Shown here piece after piece: positions 50,208 through 63,122 of a DNA stretch of 64,000 nt (positions are counted from its first letter, which is position 1; every line of letters starts with the position of its first letter). The notes under the pieces are model-generated. The model made no database searches. It was not told where the DNA came from and worked only from the letters and a program-made list of their open reading frames with translations. A program made the position numbers and the translations under genes. Origin of the DNA: Lasiosphaeris hirsuta (Eukaryota; Ascomycota; Sordariomycetes; Sordariales; Lasiosphaeriaceae); the NCBI GenBank assembly GCA_030549175.1, contig JAUKUA010000001.1, positions 3,162,001-3,226,000 on the forward strand. The letters run 5' to 3'.

Positions 50208-52222
50208 CTAGTCGATAAGATGGTCCATGCATTTCGGCTTCGACTTGGGAGAGATAGTCTCGGGGAGCCTATGGGCCATAATAGGAGTGCCTGGCGGGCT
50301 GGATGTCGCGTAAAAATCGAGCCCACTACTTGGCAAAACAATTTCTATCTTGACATTTTGGGCCTCTTGGAATCTGGCTGCCGGACGAAGTGAGGGCAAC
50401 GAGGAGATGGGCCCATTGGGCAGGTCCGGGAGTGATGATAGATCCGAGGGTTCAACGTCCAAGAGAATATGCGGCTTGGGGGACTTTTTGCCGCTAGGCG
50501 CCACAGCCTTCGTGGCCTTGAATGCTTGATTGAGGCGATTTCGTGGTTTTGCCGCTTCCTTCTTCGGCTGCTTTGGCTTCCGCTGGGCGGCTTCCGGCTT
50601 CCGGCCGACAGTGGGAGCAGCTGGGTCCTTGGTTTGGACATTGCTGGGGACACCGAACGCGAGCCTGATTTGCTTGGTCTTGCCCGTGGCCAGTGACTTG
50701 GCTGCCGGCAGGGAACTTCGGGGCTTGGGGCTAGCGCTAGGTGTTGGGATGCCGCCTTGGATCTGCTCAGCCAGCCTCGACTTGGGATCGGGGACCAGCT
50801 GCGCTTCTTGAGAAGATAGCAAGTAATCGTCCTCGTCCTCGTGTTTCCGCTTGTGCTCAAGAACCACACTGATCTTCCCGCGGGCTAAGCTTGCTTCGTA
50901 TCGCTTCTCCTTTTGCTCGTCGCCTGTTACCATGTAGGTCTCCCGATCTCCTATATCTTGCTGGTCCCACCGTGGTAGGTTGACCAACTCGGCAATGTCG
51001 TCGCACTTTCCCTGAACCACATAATCCCAGCAATCCTTAAATTCGGCGCCTTGGGGTTCCGGTTCGAGGTTAATCCAAGCGGTGATACCGTCCCGTCTGC
51101 TCCTAGTCAACTGGCACATCTCTTTGACAATCCTCCGCACGCCCGGAATTTTCAGGCTGGTGCCCACCACAATCACAGCGTCAGGCACCCTCCGTAGATC
51201 GGCCTTTGACACCATGCCAATTGCTTCCTCATCCGGGTTGTACTCATTGTAAAGAACAATTCTGGGGCGCAAGCGACCAATTCCATGGCTTCGCTTTCCG
51301 GCGAAGGCCGTTCGAACCTCATCCTGTTCCTTGCACTTTTCACAGGGCGGGGGCTGAGGCCCCTCGAACAACGAGGCGTTGAAGGCCTCGAGGTGACCAC
51401 ATTTAGTGCAGACCATCTTCTCGAGCCCGCCATGGAGCTGGATAGTTGTTGGCCACGGACCCTTGGTATTTAGCGGGACTTTTGTGGCCAGGGGGGGCAT
51501 CTGGGTGTCAATACTGTCTATGTTTTGACTGTAAAGACGCATGAGTCTGCCTTCTTCGGCAATGGAAGCCAGCATGTGGTGAAAGGGTGTTGGCGAGGCT
51601 GCTGATGTCATGTGGGCTAGTTCGCGAACCATGGTGTGGAAGGACGCGGTTGACGAGTCGTGCTTGTACACGGAGGCGTCGAAGAGGTGCTTTCCGGAGG
51701 CCTTGAGCTTGTGCTGACCACGCAGGGTGGTAAAGAGACCAGTTGAAGAACGAAAATCGGGGACTATACGGCGCATCAGCAAGATACCAAGTCGGGGTGG
51801 TCAGCAAAGCACGCACTGCCTGCCGAAACAGATATGCCAGCGCCAGCAATAACAACAATCTTCTTCTTCTTGCGCAAAGCAAACAGAAGCCTGCCCAATG
51901 GCTCATCCTCTCCAAAACTGCGGGTCTCGAGATCGATGTAGGTGGTGGTGCGAGGCCCAGGGGGGGCGGCGAGCCGGCGCCGCTTGGGGGGGGGACGCCC
52001 ATCAGTCCGCACCTGGATCTCGTGGATCTCGTCATTCGTGTCTGACATGTCGGAGGACTTGATTGGCGATGCGCCGCCAGAAGGGACGGTGCTAGAGCTG
52101 GGAGACGGGTATCGCTTTGAGGCGTCCACGAGGAGGGGGGACGGTGGGAGCGACGGGGATTGCGACAAGACAGACAGTGGAGATGAGGGAGGTGAAGATG
52201 GCTGGTGCTGGAGGCCCTCCAT
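50208..52222 (-). CDS. HST3: Sirtuin NAD-dependent histone deacetylase, HST3/HST4 class
   Basis: Two exons, complement(join(50208..51763,51817..52222)), 653 residues. The 53-bp intron (GTGCGT donor, CTGAC branch, TATAG acceptor) joins VVIAGAGISVSAG to IPDFRSSTGLF, the NAD-binding motif. The catalytic His lies in QLHGGLEK and the NID motif in YSQNIDSIDT; a zinc site uses CTKC (~255) and CEKC (~277). The start at ATG 52222 (GAAATGG) is preferred; the frame continues upstream only to a TTG. The N terminus is Ser/Pro-rich. After the catalytic core comes a long basic, Pro-rich tail of about 250 residues (ending at CMDHLID). The yeast family members remove H3K56 acetylation after S phase and protect genome stability. 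HST3 and HST4 cannot be separated from sequence alone. Confidence 0.88.
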
Positions 52223-54062
52223 TTCGGCGGTATTGCTAGAACGCAATAGAGAAGAGACTGTCTCAATCCCCAATTGCAGTTGCGGGTCGCAGGAAGGGTG
52301 CGAAGGCCGGAACTGAGGTCGAGCGAAGAAAAGAGGAGGGCGGCGTGGTTATATCATGACGGGGGATGTGAACGGGGTCCTATTGTTATTGTTGGTATTG
52401 TCGGTGGTTTGCCCTGTTCACGCGAATGCGACAATAAGAAATGCGACAGCTCTGGATCGCGCATTCACACGCGTTTTTCGCTAGACAGGCCGCAGAAGGG
52501 TCGAAGAAGGAGGGTGGCTAGAACTTGGCTTGCGTTGTATGTCGTTGAGAAAGAAAAAGAATTGACCTTCTTTGCTGGAGTAGGCAGGGAGTTAACGAGT
52601 TGCGGGTGGCAGGGTGGGCAGGGTTTCGGTTGCGAGCAATGCCTGAGCTGACCCAGACTCACAGAGTCCCGTCCCAGACATGCGCTGAGGTTGGACGCCC
52701 CAGGAATGTGCTACCTCGCTCCTTCAGGTATGGTACCCAGCAACTCGCTTTGTCCCCTTTCTTCATATCCCCGGAGAATGCGCACAGCATCCTGAAATAC
52801 GTGGCCCCAAGTTTCGGTTCCCTTCTCACATGCTCTATGCTCTGCCAGCGCCGCAATCAATCAAGTCTCTGACTTCACAATGTTACAATTCCCTTGTCGT
52901 CACTGCAGGGTTAGGTGCTTGCTCGCTTCTGAACGATACGGCTCCTGCAAGACATCATTCGCAAGCATCCGCACATACATGTAGCCAATTCTGCCGCGTG
53001 GGTTCCGTTCCGCGTGCTGGGCCGGTTGGGTAGCAGCTGGCTTGCCAGAAACCCTTTGCACCAAAATGCATCGTGGACCAGTGGTCAAGTGTTGACTTAC
53101 TTTGGCGTGCTTGGGCCGCCCACTCCTAACGACAAGTCTCGATGCAATTCATCCTGAAGCATCCGCAGAGTCCACCGCCTACACTACCAGTGCAACCTCG
53201 CAGTTGCGGTTTCCAGCACCAAATCAACAGCCCCCCTTGTCAACTTGAAGGGCAAGGAGCCTTGCGGTAAAACAGCAATGTTCTCGTTGAATAAATGTGG
53301 TTCCACGCTAACAAATAAACTGTAATGGACGGCTTGGATTGCAGAGTGGGACGCGGCTCGTTGCTCGGAGACAGCCAGAGCTAACCCTTGACCTCAGCCC
53401 TGTTGCTCCACTGCTCCATACCTCACAGTTGGTAGGAGGAATCCACTGCCCCCGCCGTGGGGAAAGCCACACCTCAGTTGCCAGACGGAATTGTGGCGCG
53501 GGACCTCTTTCGTTTTAGGATGTCTTTGTGCTGCCGCACACTGCAGCTCTGCCACTCCACATTATTATTTTGCCTGCAGATGCGACGAGACAGGGGCGCA
53601 GCCTCGTCGACCTCTGGATTGATCGATTGACCGGCTAACAGTCCCTATATTTGTATGCCCTGCGACTGATTCGCCTTAGTAGTGCAACCGCTATTTGGCT
53701 TTATTTTGACCCAAGTTGCTCCCTCGCCTGCTTCCATCTGTTCCCCGTCCTTTGTTCCTTGGTCCTTCGTCGTTGGATAGCGGTCCAAAGTTCAAACTTG
53801 CGTGCAGAGTTTCCGGCGCAAACAAGCTTGAGTCGGCCATAGACGAGACGGCAGCACAACACTCGCAACAGCTAGCCAGCCATTGAGTATCAATCACGGC
53901 TAGAGGAGCTAGGCCACAGCCACATGCGGTCTACGGCCCTGGAATGGCCAGCAGCATCAGGCATATTGGCTTCTGCCCTATCGTCATCTACAACAGCTAC
54001 AGCTTACATCATAATACATAGGACATAAGCCCTACATCACATAGTTTTGCAGCTTTGAAGCT
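52223..54062. promoter_or_regulatory. Divergent promoter region HST3/MED16
   Basis: About 1.8 kb between opposed start codons, with no supported gene. The last 250 bp before the MED16 start are CA/TA-rich and probably leader sequence. Confidence 0.5.
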
Positions 54063-57000
54063 ATGAGTGCCCACGACATGCAGGGTCTCCTCCTGGGCGG
54101 TGCAATCAATGTCGATGCCGACATGAGCGGCATGGACAGCGCCATGGCCCTTGACGAGGTTGACTTGTTCGGCGACCCGGTTATTGACGGCCGTCTTGAT
54201 CTGCCTACTCGTCCGCCCCTGAGCAAGAAGCTTCAGCAACGTCTCGACGAGCTCCGGAGCCGCGGATGTTCGCAGGGCATCGCCTGGTCCCGCCAGGGCA
54301 CCATTGCCTCCGTCTCCAAGGACGGCTGGTCGCTCGACCTGCGTTTCCTCCGATGCCATCCCGACAACGGCGCCTGGGAGCTCAGCGGCCCTACCCCGTG
54401 TCCCACCGTCTCCCCGACCCCGGGTGGCCCCATCTGCCACTTGGCCTGGGCCCCTACATCGAGCCCCGAGCTTGCCGTCATCGATGCCGTCGGCCGCATC
54501 ACCATCCTAAGCTTCTCCATCACCCTCAACCGCCCATACACCGTCCGCAGATGGGATGCCGACCCCGTCGACGATCTCCAGGCCGTTGTTGGCTGTTACT
54601 GGCTTCCCCTGGGAATGGCTCCCGGCAGACAAGTAGGCTCCCGCATATCACCCACACACCACATCATGCCCCCTTGCTCATGCTTGCTAGCAGTTCCATG
54701 TCATGTACGGACCTGCCGTTTGGACGCAGAACGAGTACAAGTTTGAAAACTCGGTGAATCATGCATATGGACCGTGGCATCCCAACATGGGGAAAAGCGC
54801 ACTGTTGTGCATTACTACCAATGGCTCGCTCAAGCTGCTATTTTCCCAAAACAGCAATCGTATTGAAGAGACATCTCTAGAGCTGGAGAGCGTGACGTCT
54901 TCGGACGATCTCATCACTCACGCCTCTATTTGTTCGGACAAGAGTACACAAAGTCCCCCCTCCTTGCACATGGGATCGGCCCCGAGTGACCGCTAACTCG
55001 GTGCCAGACACACTCCTCATTGCCCTCGCGACGACTTCCCGACAGCTAAAGGTCGTTCGAGTCGGTGTCCAATGGAGTACGCCGCAGCCAGCAGACAAGC
55101 AAACACCTCCTGGAAGCATGCCCCTCAGTCCGCACCTCAAGGAAAAGAATGTGGCCGTTACAAGTTGGTTCCAGCACGGCCCAAGTGACTCGACCCTCGA
55201 TACATCCATGGCTCAGCTCTCCCATATCGAGATGCTTCCTTCGTGTCTCGAAGGGTCACCTACTACCGAAGTCCCACCAGTGGTACTCACAGTACGATCA
55301 CACGTGCCTTCAGATAGCTCCCCCTTCGACCAAGAGCACCAGAGCATCATTGATCGATGGGAAGTCCTGAGTGAACAACCTCAAACTCTGCATTCCGCAT
55401 TCGAGCAGTTGGGCTCCAAAATCAGTGCAGGGTCCCAGCTTCCAGTGCGTCCCCCAGAACAGCATCCCGAGCTTGGATACTAACTGCGATACCAGACCAT
55501 GACTCGTCTTAACAAACTGGAGTCTATCATAATACCTAAGATCATCGTCTCTATCCACAGCATGCAGCTAGGCAAGGTTATATGTTTCGCCTTTAGCGAC
55601 GGCACAGTCCAGTACCGCGACCGATTCACCATGCATGAGATCTATAACGAACACAACCTTAACAGCATAATGAGCCTGCATCAAGTCGGCTTTCAATTTA
55701 TGAATGATACCCCATGTGAGCATCAATTTGATTCGACAACCTCCCCGGCGGTTCTTTACTGACTATTTCCCAAGGCCTACAAGTTGCATTTTCGCCTACG
55801 AACTGCTCTTTCGTCCAGATTTGCGAGGATGGGTCTGTGAAGTGGAATCGGATGTACTATCCTATGGATGACGTCAATACAGCATTGCAAGGCAGTAAGT
55901 AGCAGACGGAGTCTGTCAAAAGTGGTTGAGCTGACGCGACCTAGGCCACTACAATGCCATGCTAGCAGCTCTGAGTGTCGCCATTTCACCTGCTGCAATC
56001 CAGCAGACCAATCTTGACGACGTTTTGTCCATTGCCCGCCCCTTTACTCAGAAGTCAGGTATGTGGACGGAAACAGTGCTTGACCCGGGGCAGCTCCTGA
56101 CGTGACTCATTAGACTTCACATACTCTTGGATCAGGACCATCGTCAACATGCTCAAGATTCCAGTCGACTACTCGGAAGAGTCTCATCACGACCAACTTG
56201 TCAGGAACTCTCACTTGCAGGTTTGTCTCAGCATCCTCAACCACCTCGGCTTCCATGGGGAGTTCCAACCCCGGTCGTTTGGCGGCAAGTTTGCCATGCT
56301 GGCGCTGAACGTCCGAAATATTGTCATTCTCATCACCATCGCCAACAATACACCCGTGAATCTCAAGGAAAAGTTGAGCCCTCTCGATGACCCCGAGGTG
56401 GTCGAGGCCCTGGCTGGCTGCGCGAAATGGGCCGTCGATCTGCTCTCCTGGTTGACGGACTGCATATTTAACCTCCTCAACCAACCTACTTTCCTGGCTA
56501 TGCTGGGGGACGCGAAGCGCTTTCCTGAGATTTCAAGTTATCTTCAGTCCCGAGGTGACGTGTCTCTGCATCTCCTTCTCTGCTCTTCTACCCGAGGCTT
56601 CTTGTCAGCCGCATGCCGTCGCCTCACACATCTCGAGTCTCTAAGCAACAGGGCTACTCAGTTTTACGAGAAACAAGTGGCACAGTCTCTCAGAGACTCT
56701 GAGCATCCCAACGCGTCTGCCCGCCCCACCCCGGCCCTTTATCTCGCATACGTCAAGATGCAGCGTTCTGCCAGTTCAACCCTCATTAAAGTACAAGAGT
56801 TTGAGAAGCTGGTTGGTTCGCTGAGCCAGGAGATCAGATCCAACTACCAAAGGACGCTCGCCGGCCTCACTTCAAAAGGAGGCAGACCCCAGGGCCAAGG
56901 AAACGGACAGCAGGGAAACGCCAACGACCACCTGGTCAAGAAAGCGCAGGCACACTGCGAGCTGGACATGCTGCTGGCCGGCAATCCTCCTCCCAGCTTC

Positions 57001-57396
57001 CGCGACGCACTTTACAAGTTCTTCCACAACAATGTGACGGCATTCCGGAATCAAACAAACCCCTCCGAACTTTACTTTGCAAACTTTAGCCTGCTCGAAG
57101 TGGACGATGACTCGAAGAGCCTCGCTTCCAGGAAGGCCAGGGGATTGTACATTGACGTTTTCAAACGCGCTGCTCTGATTAGCAGCGTGAAACCGGGCGT
57201 GGGCGGCGACGATTCTACAAATGAGTTGCCTGGCGATGAAACGGGCCCGCAGTGGCGACGATGTGTGCGCTGCGCCGCGGTCATGGAAGATGTCTACGGT
57301 CACAGGCCGGGATTTACCTTTGTCCTGGCGCAGCAGCGGAAGTGCTCGTGCGGCGGGAATTGGGGGCTATTGCCCAAAGGGTCTCTCTTGTGCTAA
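54063..57396 (+). CDS. MED16: Mediator complex subunit 16 (Sin4)
   Basis: Seven exons, join(54063..54632,54694..54943,55008..55444,55496..55715,55775..55894,55945..56058,56114..57396), 997 residues (yeast Sin4 974). Each junction restores frame; branch points such as GCTAAC and TACTAAC are visible. The N terminus has a beta-propeller pattern (GIAWSRQGTIASVSKDG, ICHLAWAP, CITTNGSLKLLF, FAFSDGTVQYRDR). The C-terminal half is helical and ends in a Cys-rich segment (CVRCAAVMED, then KCSCGGNWG), typical of the family. Med16 anchors the Mediator tail module and transmits activator and repressor signals to RNA polymerase II. A Gly/Gln-rich insertion (SKGGRPQGQGNGQQGN) lies near bases 56873-56922. 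The gene converges on the DUF3500 gene. Confidence 0.92.
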
Positions 57397-57808
57397 AACT
57401 AAGCCGGGGATAGGGGCCGTCAAGTTTGAGGAACAGGACACTCTCACACCGAGTCTGTTGGTTGGGTGGGACAACAGTTTGGATGTCCGGTCGTATTTTC
57501 TGTACTTGGCATAGTATCCGGGTGCTTTGCCAGCAGCAGGCAGCACCCATTGAATAAATATTAAAACAAATGTCCGACCGAAATTACCCGGCGTAGGAAG
57601 CTAGACCAAGGCCGGACGGAATGATGCGCAAAGCGGGGTTTCAGCCGAGTAGACTTCAAAAGAAACAGGTGTCAGGGGAGACGATGACCGCCTCTACCGA
57701 AGCCATCGTCGGCAGAACAAACAGTACAAACAGTATGGATTTGTTTACATTTTGCCCAGCCATCTCGACAATAACGCTCACACGGTACCAACAGCTTGTC
57801 AACACAAT
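57397..57808. other. Convergent 3' intergenic region MED16/DUF3500
   Basis: About 410 bp between two stops, with an AATAAATATTAAAA stretch near 57554 suited to polyadenylation. No gene is supported. Confidence 0.55.
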
Positions 57809-59191
57809 TCACCTCTCACCCCCCCATACAAACGCCTGCTCCGCGCCTGCTATCAACGGCCTCAACGCCATGCCGTAGTCACCTCCATTGGGCGTCCGCA
57901 GCAGCGTGTGGATGTGGAACTTTGCCGGCTCGCTGTTGGTGAGGAAAACGCCCGAGTGGTGGTCAAACTCGACAATGACGACGGGGCTTTGGATGCGGTA
58001 GTAGAAAGGGTCGGCGTCGCCGAAGCCACCGATCCAGCAGAAGTAGGTCTCGTGGAGCCAGCTCTGGGCGTGGCGCAGGCGGATATCGCGCGCCTTGGCC
58101 GGCAGGTACAGAAGGTATTGCTCGAATATGGCCAGTACGAGCGCCTGCTGCTCGGGGCCCAGCTCCGAGACGAGGGTGCCCTCGTAGGGCACGATGCGGT
58201 TGTCGCGGTAGGCGCCGCACAGGTGGCGCTGGTCGTCGTGGTTCCAGCGGCCATGGGGCATGGCGGGGTCGTAGAGGAGCTTGAATATCTGGGCGCGCGC
58301 CTGCTGGGAGGCTGGGAGGCTCTGCATCAGGGCCAGGCCGAGGCGCTCCTCCTCGTGCAGGATGCGCGTGCCCCGGTAGCGGCCCGTGTCAATCAGGTTG
58401 GGCTCGGCACCCGTGAACCAGGGCGAGACGACGATCTGGGTCTTGTAGAGGAGCACGTTGAGGCACAGGTGGTGGCCATAGAAGGAGAAGCCCCAGGGGG
58501 CGTCGGTCGCGGGCGTGCCAAAGAGCACAAAGTTGTACGAGTACTCGTTGCACACGCGCGGCGCCTCGACGAGGTCGCCGAGGAAGCCGTTGATGCGCAT
58601 AGCCCCCAGGGCCTTAGCGTACCCCTCGGGCGACAGCGTTGCCCCTAGCACGGCGAGTACGGCGCTTCGCACCTCGTCGGTGAGCTCGTCGAGCCGGATG
58701 CCCTTGTCGCTCAGCAGAAACTCGGGGTTCGACCACGACCGCCACTCGGGCGAGTCGAGGTGGTAGCGGGTCACAGCAAGCTGTTCGGGGGAGAGCTTGG
58801 CGAGCAATTCAGAAGCCGTAGTGACGATGGCCTCGATCGGCACACCCTCGTCTTGAAGCTCGAAGAGACCTGGGCGCACTCGGCCTGCGGGAGGGGGGAA
58901 CAACGATGTTAGTGCTATACAGCTGCTAGCGGAGAGTCGGGCGCATCATGGCGTACCATCGTTAGTCACCCCCTTGAAGGGCTCCTGGAACAGCTTTCGC
59001 CAGTGAAGATAAAGGGCATGGAGCCAAGGCGGCATGCCCCCCTCGATGAATGATTTTGCGTATTCGTGGGCGTTTTGCTTCTGCATCGTCGTGAAGCGCG
59101 GGCTGGTCAAGTCTGGGAGGTGCTTGCGGTACTCGCCGGCATTGGGGTCCTCCTGTGCCTCATGGGCCTCCTGGGCCGCTGCGCCGGACAT
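57809..59191 (-). CDS. DUF3500-family protein, function unknown
   Basis: Two exons, complement(join(57809..58884,58957..59191)), 436 residues. The 72-bp intron has a GTACGC donor and a CCGCAG acceptor, preceded by a CTAAC branch point. Features typical of DUF3500 (Pfam PF12006) are visible: GFSFYGHHLCLNVLLY, SPWFTGAEPN, GTRILHEEE, the YLPAKARDIR region and VVIVEFDHHSGVFLTN. Many conserved His and Asp residues in this family suggest metal binding, but no activity has been assigned that I can state. There is no signal peptide or membrane segment. GC content is high across the coding part, which makes a 298-codon antisense frame that I reject. Confidence 0.85.
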
Positions 59192-60006
59192 GATGACAAG
59201 TCTGCGTCCTGGATTAGACTATCAAGGGCAATTGTATCGCGTGAAGTAAAGAGACCGGGCTATGTTCGTGGGTGGTCGATGATTGAAGTTTACTTGGACA
59301 TTGCGAGGGATAGGATAAGACGGCATCGCAACTCTCGGCCGGGAGAGCGCCGGCGGGTGGTCGACGCATAGCATCTCTGTGCTGCCGGTTACTCAAGTGC
59401 CGCCGAGCTGTCGAGGTAAAACAATGACCCGGATCAGGCCGGGGGCCTGCAGGATCCATGGATCTGTTCCCACGACGGGAGGCGACAAAGTCGGGGTAGC
59501 TACTACGCGAGGAGATGAGGTGGGGGAATTGAACGTTATTACCCCTCTCCCTCGCTCACGCTTCACCCCGGGCCGTGCAAAAGGCAGGGCAGCCAGCATC
59601 TTCCCTGCATCGTGCATCTCCTCTTTCAGCTGTTGCACGAGCAAATACGGGAAGCCATTCAATGTATTCCTAACTTAGAATTCGCTAGTTATTTCTCGTA
59701 GATATATGGTTTAATGTAGCTATGTTTTTCCAATGCTCCACCAGACGCTTATCTTAGGCAACTTGCTTTCTTATTGCTCCTTGAGTTCGGCATGGAACAT
59801 ATCCGCCGACCTAGATATCCCACTGATTAGTAGCTGCCATTGTAAAGCAGAACGGTGCAACTGACTTCCTCATCTTACGCAACTCGTGAATATTTCCCTG
59901 GATAACTGCATCATCCGCCGGTAAGTCGTTGTGTCCGTTGGCCGCATCGATGGACTACGTCTGCCCCTAAACGCGAAGGACTTTGATATAACCGCGCTCC
60001 GACTCA
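59192..60006. other. Intergenic region, no supported gene
   Basis: Holds the promoter side of the DUF3500 gene and further DNA with many in-frame stops. Nothing specific was recognised. Confidence 0.5.
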
Positions 60007-60599
60007 CTACCGCCGGCTATTTTCCTTGGGTTGTAGGTGAGCTGCCATGCTCGACCAGCCGATCAGCATCCGAACGATGCTCCCCGCCTCCTCCGCCGCC
60101 TGCTCCTTAAAACTCATATCGTCGAGCCCCAGGCCAATAGTAGCGCCGTAGTATCCCGCAGGGGGCCTCGGCATCGACCCTGTCAACGAGTTTCAGCATG
60201 TTGCCAGCGAAACCGTCTTCGACGCCGTAGTCAGTAAAGCATTCGGTGCATGGCGATTTGAGCACAGAGCTGCCCGGAGGTATCATCTCGAACGACAGCG
60301 TTTCCGTGGCCTCGACTGCCTTCCTCAGCTCCGAGTATGCCTGGGCCGCTTCCTTGGAAGACCACTCGGTCAAACCTCGGGTCAGCGAGAGCTATACAAA
60401 GTGAGTTCGTGGCTTACATGTGCACAAAACCCCAACATTATTCTTCTCTATCTTTCGGCCAAAGAAGACACCCTGGCAGCCGTCGATTTTCTTGATTTCG
60501 GTCACTGTCTGCCGCGAGTTGGCCAGACTCTTCGTTCAAGGTTTCGCAGATATATCTAGACACCATCCCTTCAACCAGAGCTCCGCCGGGCAAGAACGC
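60007..60599 (-). pseudogene. Decayed antibiotic-biosynthesis-monooxygenase-like (dimeric alpha/beta barrel) gene
   Basis: Homologous-looking protein sequence runs along the minus strand but is broken twice. Segment 1 (about 60599-60418) encodes a PAELWLKGW start and the EIKKIDGCQGVFFGRKIE strand-helix motif; an in-frame TGA at 60536-60538 interrupts it. A possible 42-bp intron (60376-60417) leads to segment 2 with LTEWSSKEAAQAYSEL and a Cys-containing linker. At the GCCCCC run near 60168 the frame must shift by one base to continue into GYYGATIGLGLDDMS and IVRMLIGWSSMAAH, ending at TAG 60007-60009. The repeated 'W.S...A' pattern is that of two ABM barrels. No start codon is certain. It could be a pseudogene, or a gene with base-call errors. 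Confidence 0.55.
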
Positions 60600-62784
60600 T
60601 AAACAAACCGATGCTGCTCCTGTCTGGTGACCCAGTCACACCTGCGTATGATGTCAACATCCAACCCCTCTCATCCTGCATAGTTGTCATGTGGTCATCT
60701 CATCGTTCAAAAGGGATTACCAGTCAGATGGGAGTCAAGGTCGGGTTCAGATTTGAGGATGTCCGGCTGTGGGGACGTCTATCTATCTACCTTCAAGGAG
60801 CATCAACCGTCAGCCTCCTCCGTGACACAAATCCTCCACCCAAAGACCCCCTTTGTCGGGTTTAAAGTTTTAAAAACACACATGGGAACTCGAGAGACCG
60901 GAGGCGAATCGAGAAGTGGGCTTCGGAAATAGCACGACATGTAGCGTGGCTATAACCTTGGAGACGCGACCAGCCAAGCCCAGAATGCAACCACTGCATC
61001 CTCCACATCGAGCGTTGTGAACCAATACCTAACGCCCCGAACTAATCCGCTAGATTAGGTCAGGTATTAGGCGGCTCAAACAGATCCTTCTCTGTCATGC
61101 ATCAACATGTTAGCAATCTATCCAAATAGTCGCCTTGGAATAACCTTCGAAGGAGGAAAATAAAAGACATACCGGCCGAGTCCGAGATGCTGGCTCCGGA
61201 GCAAAGTAACCTCTGCCGCGCTTCTCACTAATGCTTGATGATGTGAGAAGAGTCCTGGCATGTCGTCCTTACTATCGCGCTTTTCTCCTTCAGAAAGGAT
61301 CCCGCCCGATGGGACTGGCAGCCTCGTTTTAATCAGGGAAAACCCCCCGAATGGTCGTGGCTGCCCCATCAATGCCAACCCATCTGTCAACACTGTGGTG
61401 AGATCTACTCGATTCGGCGGTTTCTCGAGTCCCTTACACAATTATAAAAATTCCTGTCAAAAGCGCCGCTCCCGCGAATCCAGGTTCCGCTGGTGACACC
61501 CAACCAGCGGTGGTTCCAGGGGAGGGACAGGAGAGACACTTGGCACGCCGTCTTGCTAGACTTGTTCTCTGCTCCCTACTCGCCCATTCTGCAGCGTGTC
61601 ATATGCTGTGCACAGTTCGCAGCTTCTTGCTTGCCCCTGTCACATGCCGAACACTTTTCGCTCTCTGGGGTTTGCACGGGATAGTTTCCTGTCTGCTGCC
61701 ATGCCGTCGAAGTCCTGCTCGATGAGGCTAATAATATTGTCCACATCTTCCATATCCGGGTGCCGGTAGACGCACCATCTGAAGGCCGCCACTGAGTTGC
61801 ACCCGTTGCTACGACATCGTCGTAGTCCATGGCTGACTGACTGCTCTGCGTATTATAATAGAGAGACTGACTGTCAGTCCGTCTGGGCCTTTTTATGTCT
61901 TGCCCAGGACAAGCGCCGCGAAGCATCGCCTTCTACTAACAAGGTGATTCATCGATTTGAGTGCGTGAAACATATTCAATGCCCCCTAAGGTAGACCCCG
62001 TCATGCCGGAGAGTAGGGCGAGCTCTACGCGGAATGCGGGCTGAAGACCGGGTTTGGCAGATGATCATACATCTCCATCGTACGGTTGTCGTAAGTCATG
62101 CGGACTCTATTTTCTTCTCTTTTTCCAGTGCTAGAACGCCCCTGGAAGAACTGCCTTTGGATGTCGTTACTTCGTGGTGTCAGTAACGGATTCCGAGAGC
62201 GGAACGTAGGAAATTTACCCAGTAAAACTCCGGTCTCATACAACCTTCTATAATGCAGCCATACGTCCGTTGATGGGTCATCAAGTGTTCGTCAACACGG
62301 TACACTCCAATCCACCAACTTTAGGCCTTTTACCGTCATGCCCAGGACGATCCCGGCCCTGTCGACAGCGCAACGCCTGGTCGGATGCTCAGAGATCATG
62401 TGCTTTGGTGGGCTTCCAGTTCGTGCCGACAGGCGTAATGTATTTGGCAAACGGATCCAACATTGTCGACGAAGCCAGCAACGTCACCATTTTGACATGT
62501 CGCCAGGAATATAATGGCTGCTCATCTTCGATGTATGGTGTGTACCGAGTCACGGGAGCTACCGGAGGGACCTCGTATTGATTCCCTACATCCTCATGAA
62601 AAGTCCCGTGCTGGCTGTTTAAGTGGATGCCTAGATGTGTGATGATGTTTCGTCTTTTTCTGGCTGGATTGACCTCGTATCAATGCCAGCAGCCCCCGGA
62701 TGAGACCCGCCTCTGCGAAGCTAGCCACAGTTAGAACACGCATGAACAAGGTAACAAATTTCGATTCCCAAACTAACCCAAAGC

Positions 62785-62991
62785 ATGGCCACGAATGGCA
62801 AGATCTCTTATTGGGTCATGGCCACTCCTACCTGCGGCGAGGCTCTGGAAGCGGTGACGGGACTGGGAAGAAAGTCGGCAGAGAGGTACAGGCTGTCGGG
62901 GTTTGTGCCATGTACAAAAGTCTTAGAGGTCAAAGCGGATGGAACACTGTATCTATTGAGTTTGGGAGCCAAAATAAAGACTGTTGATTGA
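62785..62991 (+). CDS. Hypothetical 68-residue ORF, doubtful
   Basis: An ATG in acceptable context (AGCATGG) opens a 68-residue frame beginning MATNGKISYWVMATPTCGEA. It has two Cys residues, no signal peptide and no family I recognise. Its amino-acid composition looks more protein-like than nearby frames, and it could be the last exon of a small gene starting upstream. Without homology or transcript support the call stays weak. Confidence 0.2.
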   Translation: MATNGKISYWVMATPTCGEALEAVTGLGRKSAERYRLSGFVPCTKVLEVKADGTLYLLSLGAKIKTVD

Positions 62992-63122
62992 TGTGTCGGG
63001 TGAGGTTTGGTTGATGTGGGAATGAATTGAGGGGACGGGAGCTGTTTTGGGGTAGGGATGATTGACGGCCCGTGCCATCCCCCAGCTCACGCCGGCCAAC
63101 CACAAACTGATTTCAGTGTGGT

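Noticed and set aside
57752..58648. 298-codon plus-strand frame opposite the DUF3500 gene
   Set aside because: Antisense mirror of GC-rich coding sequence; composition dominated by Val/Ala/Glu with no family match.
61576..61926. Minus-strand frames containing a protein-like segment (HPDMEDVDNIISLIEQDFDG in one frame)
   Set aside because: No family recognised and no splice structure; too little to call a gene or relic.
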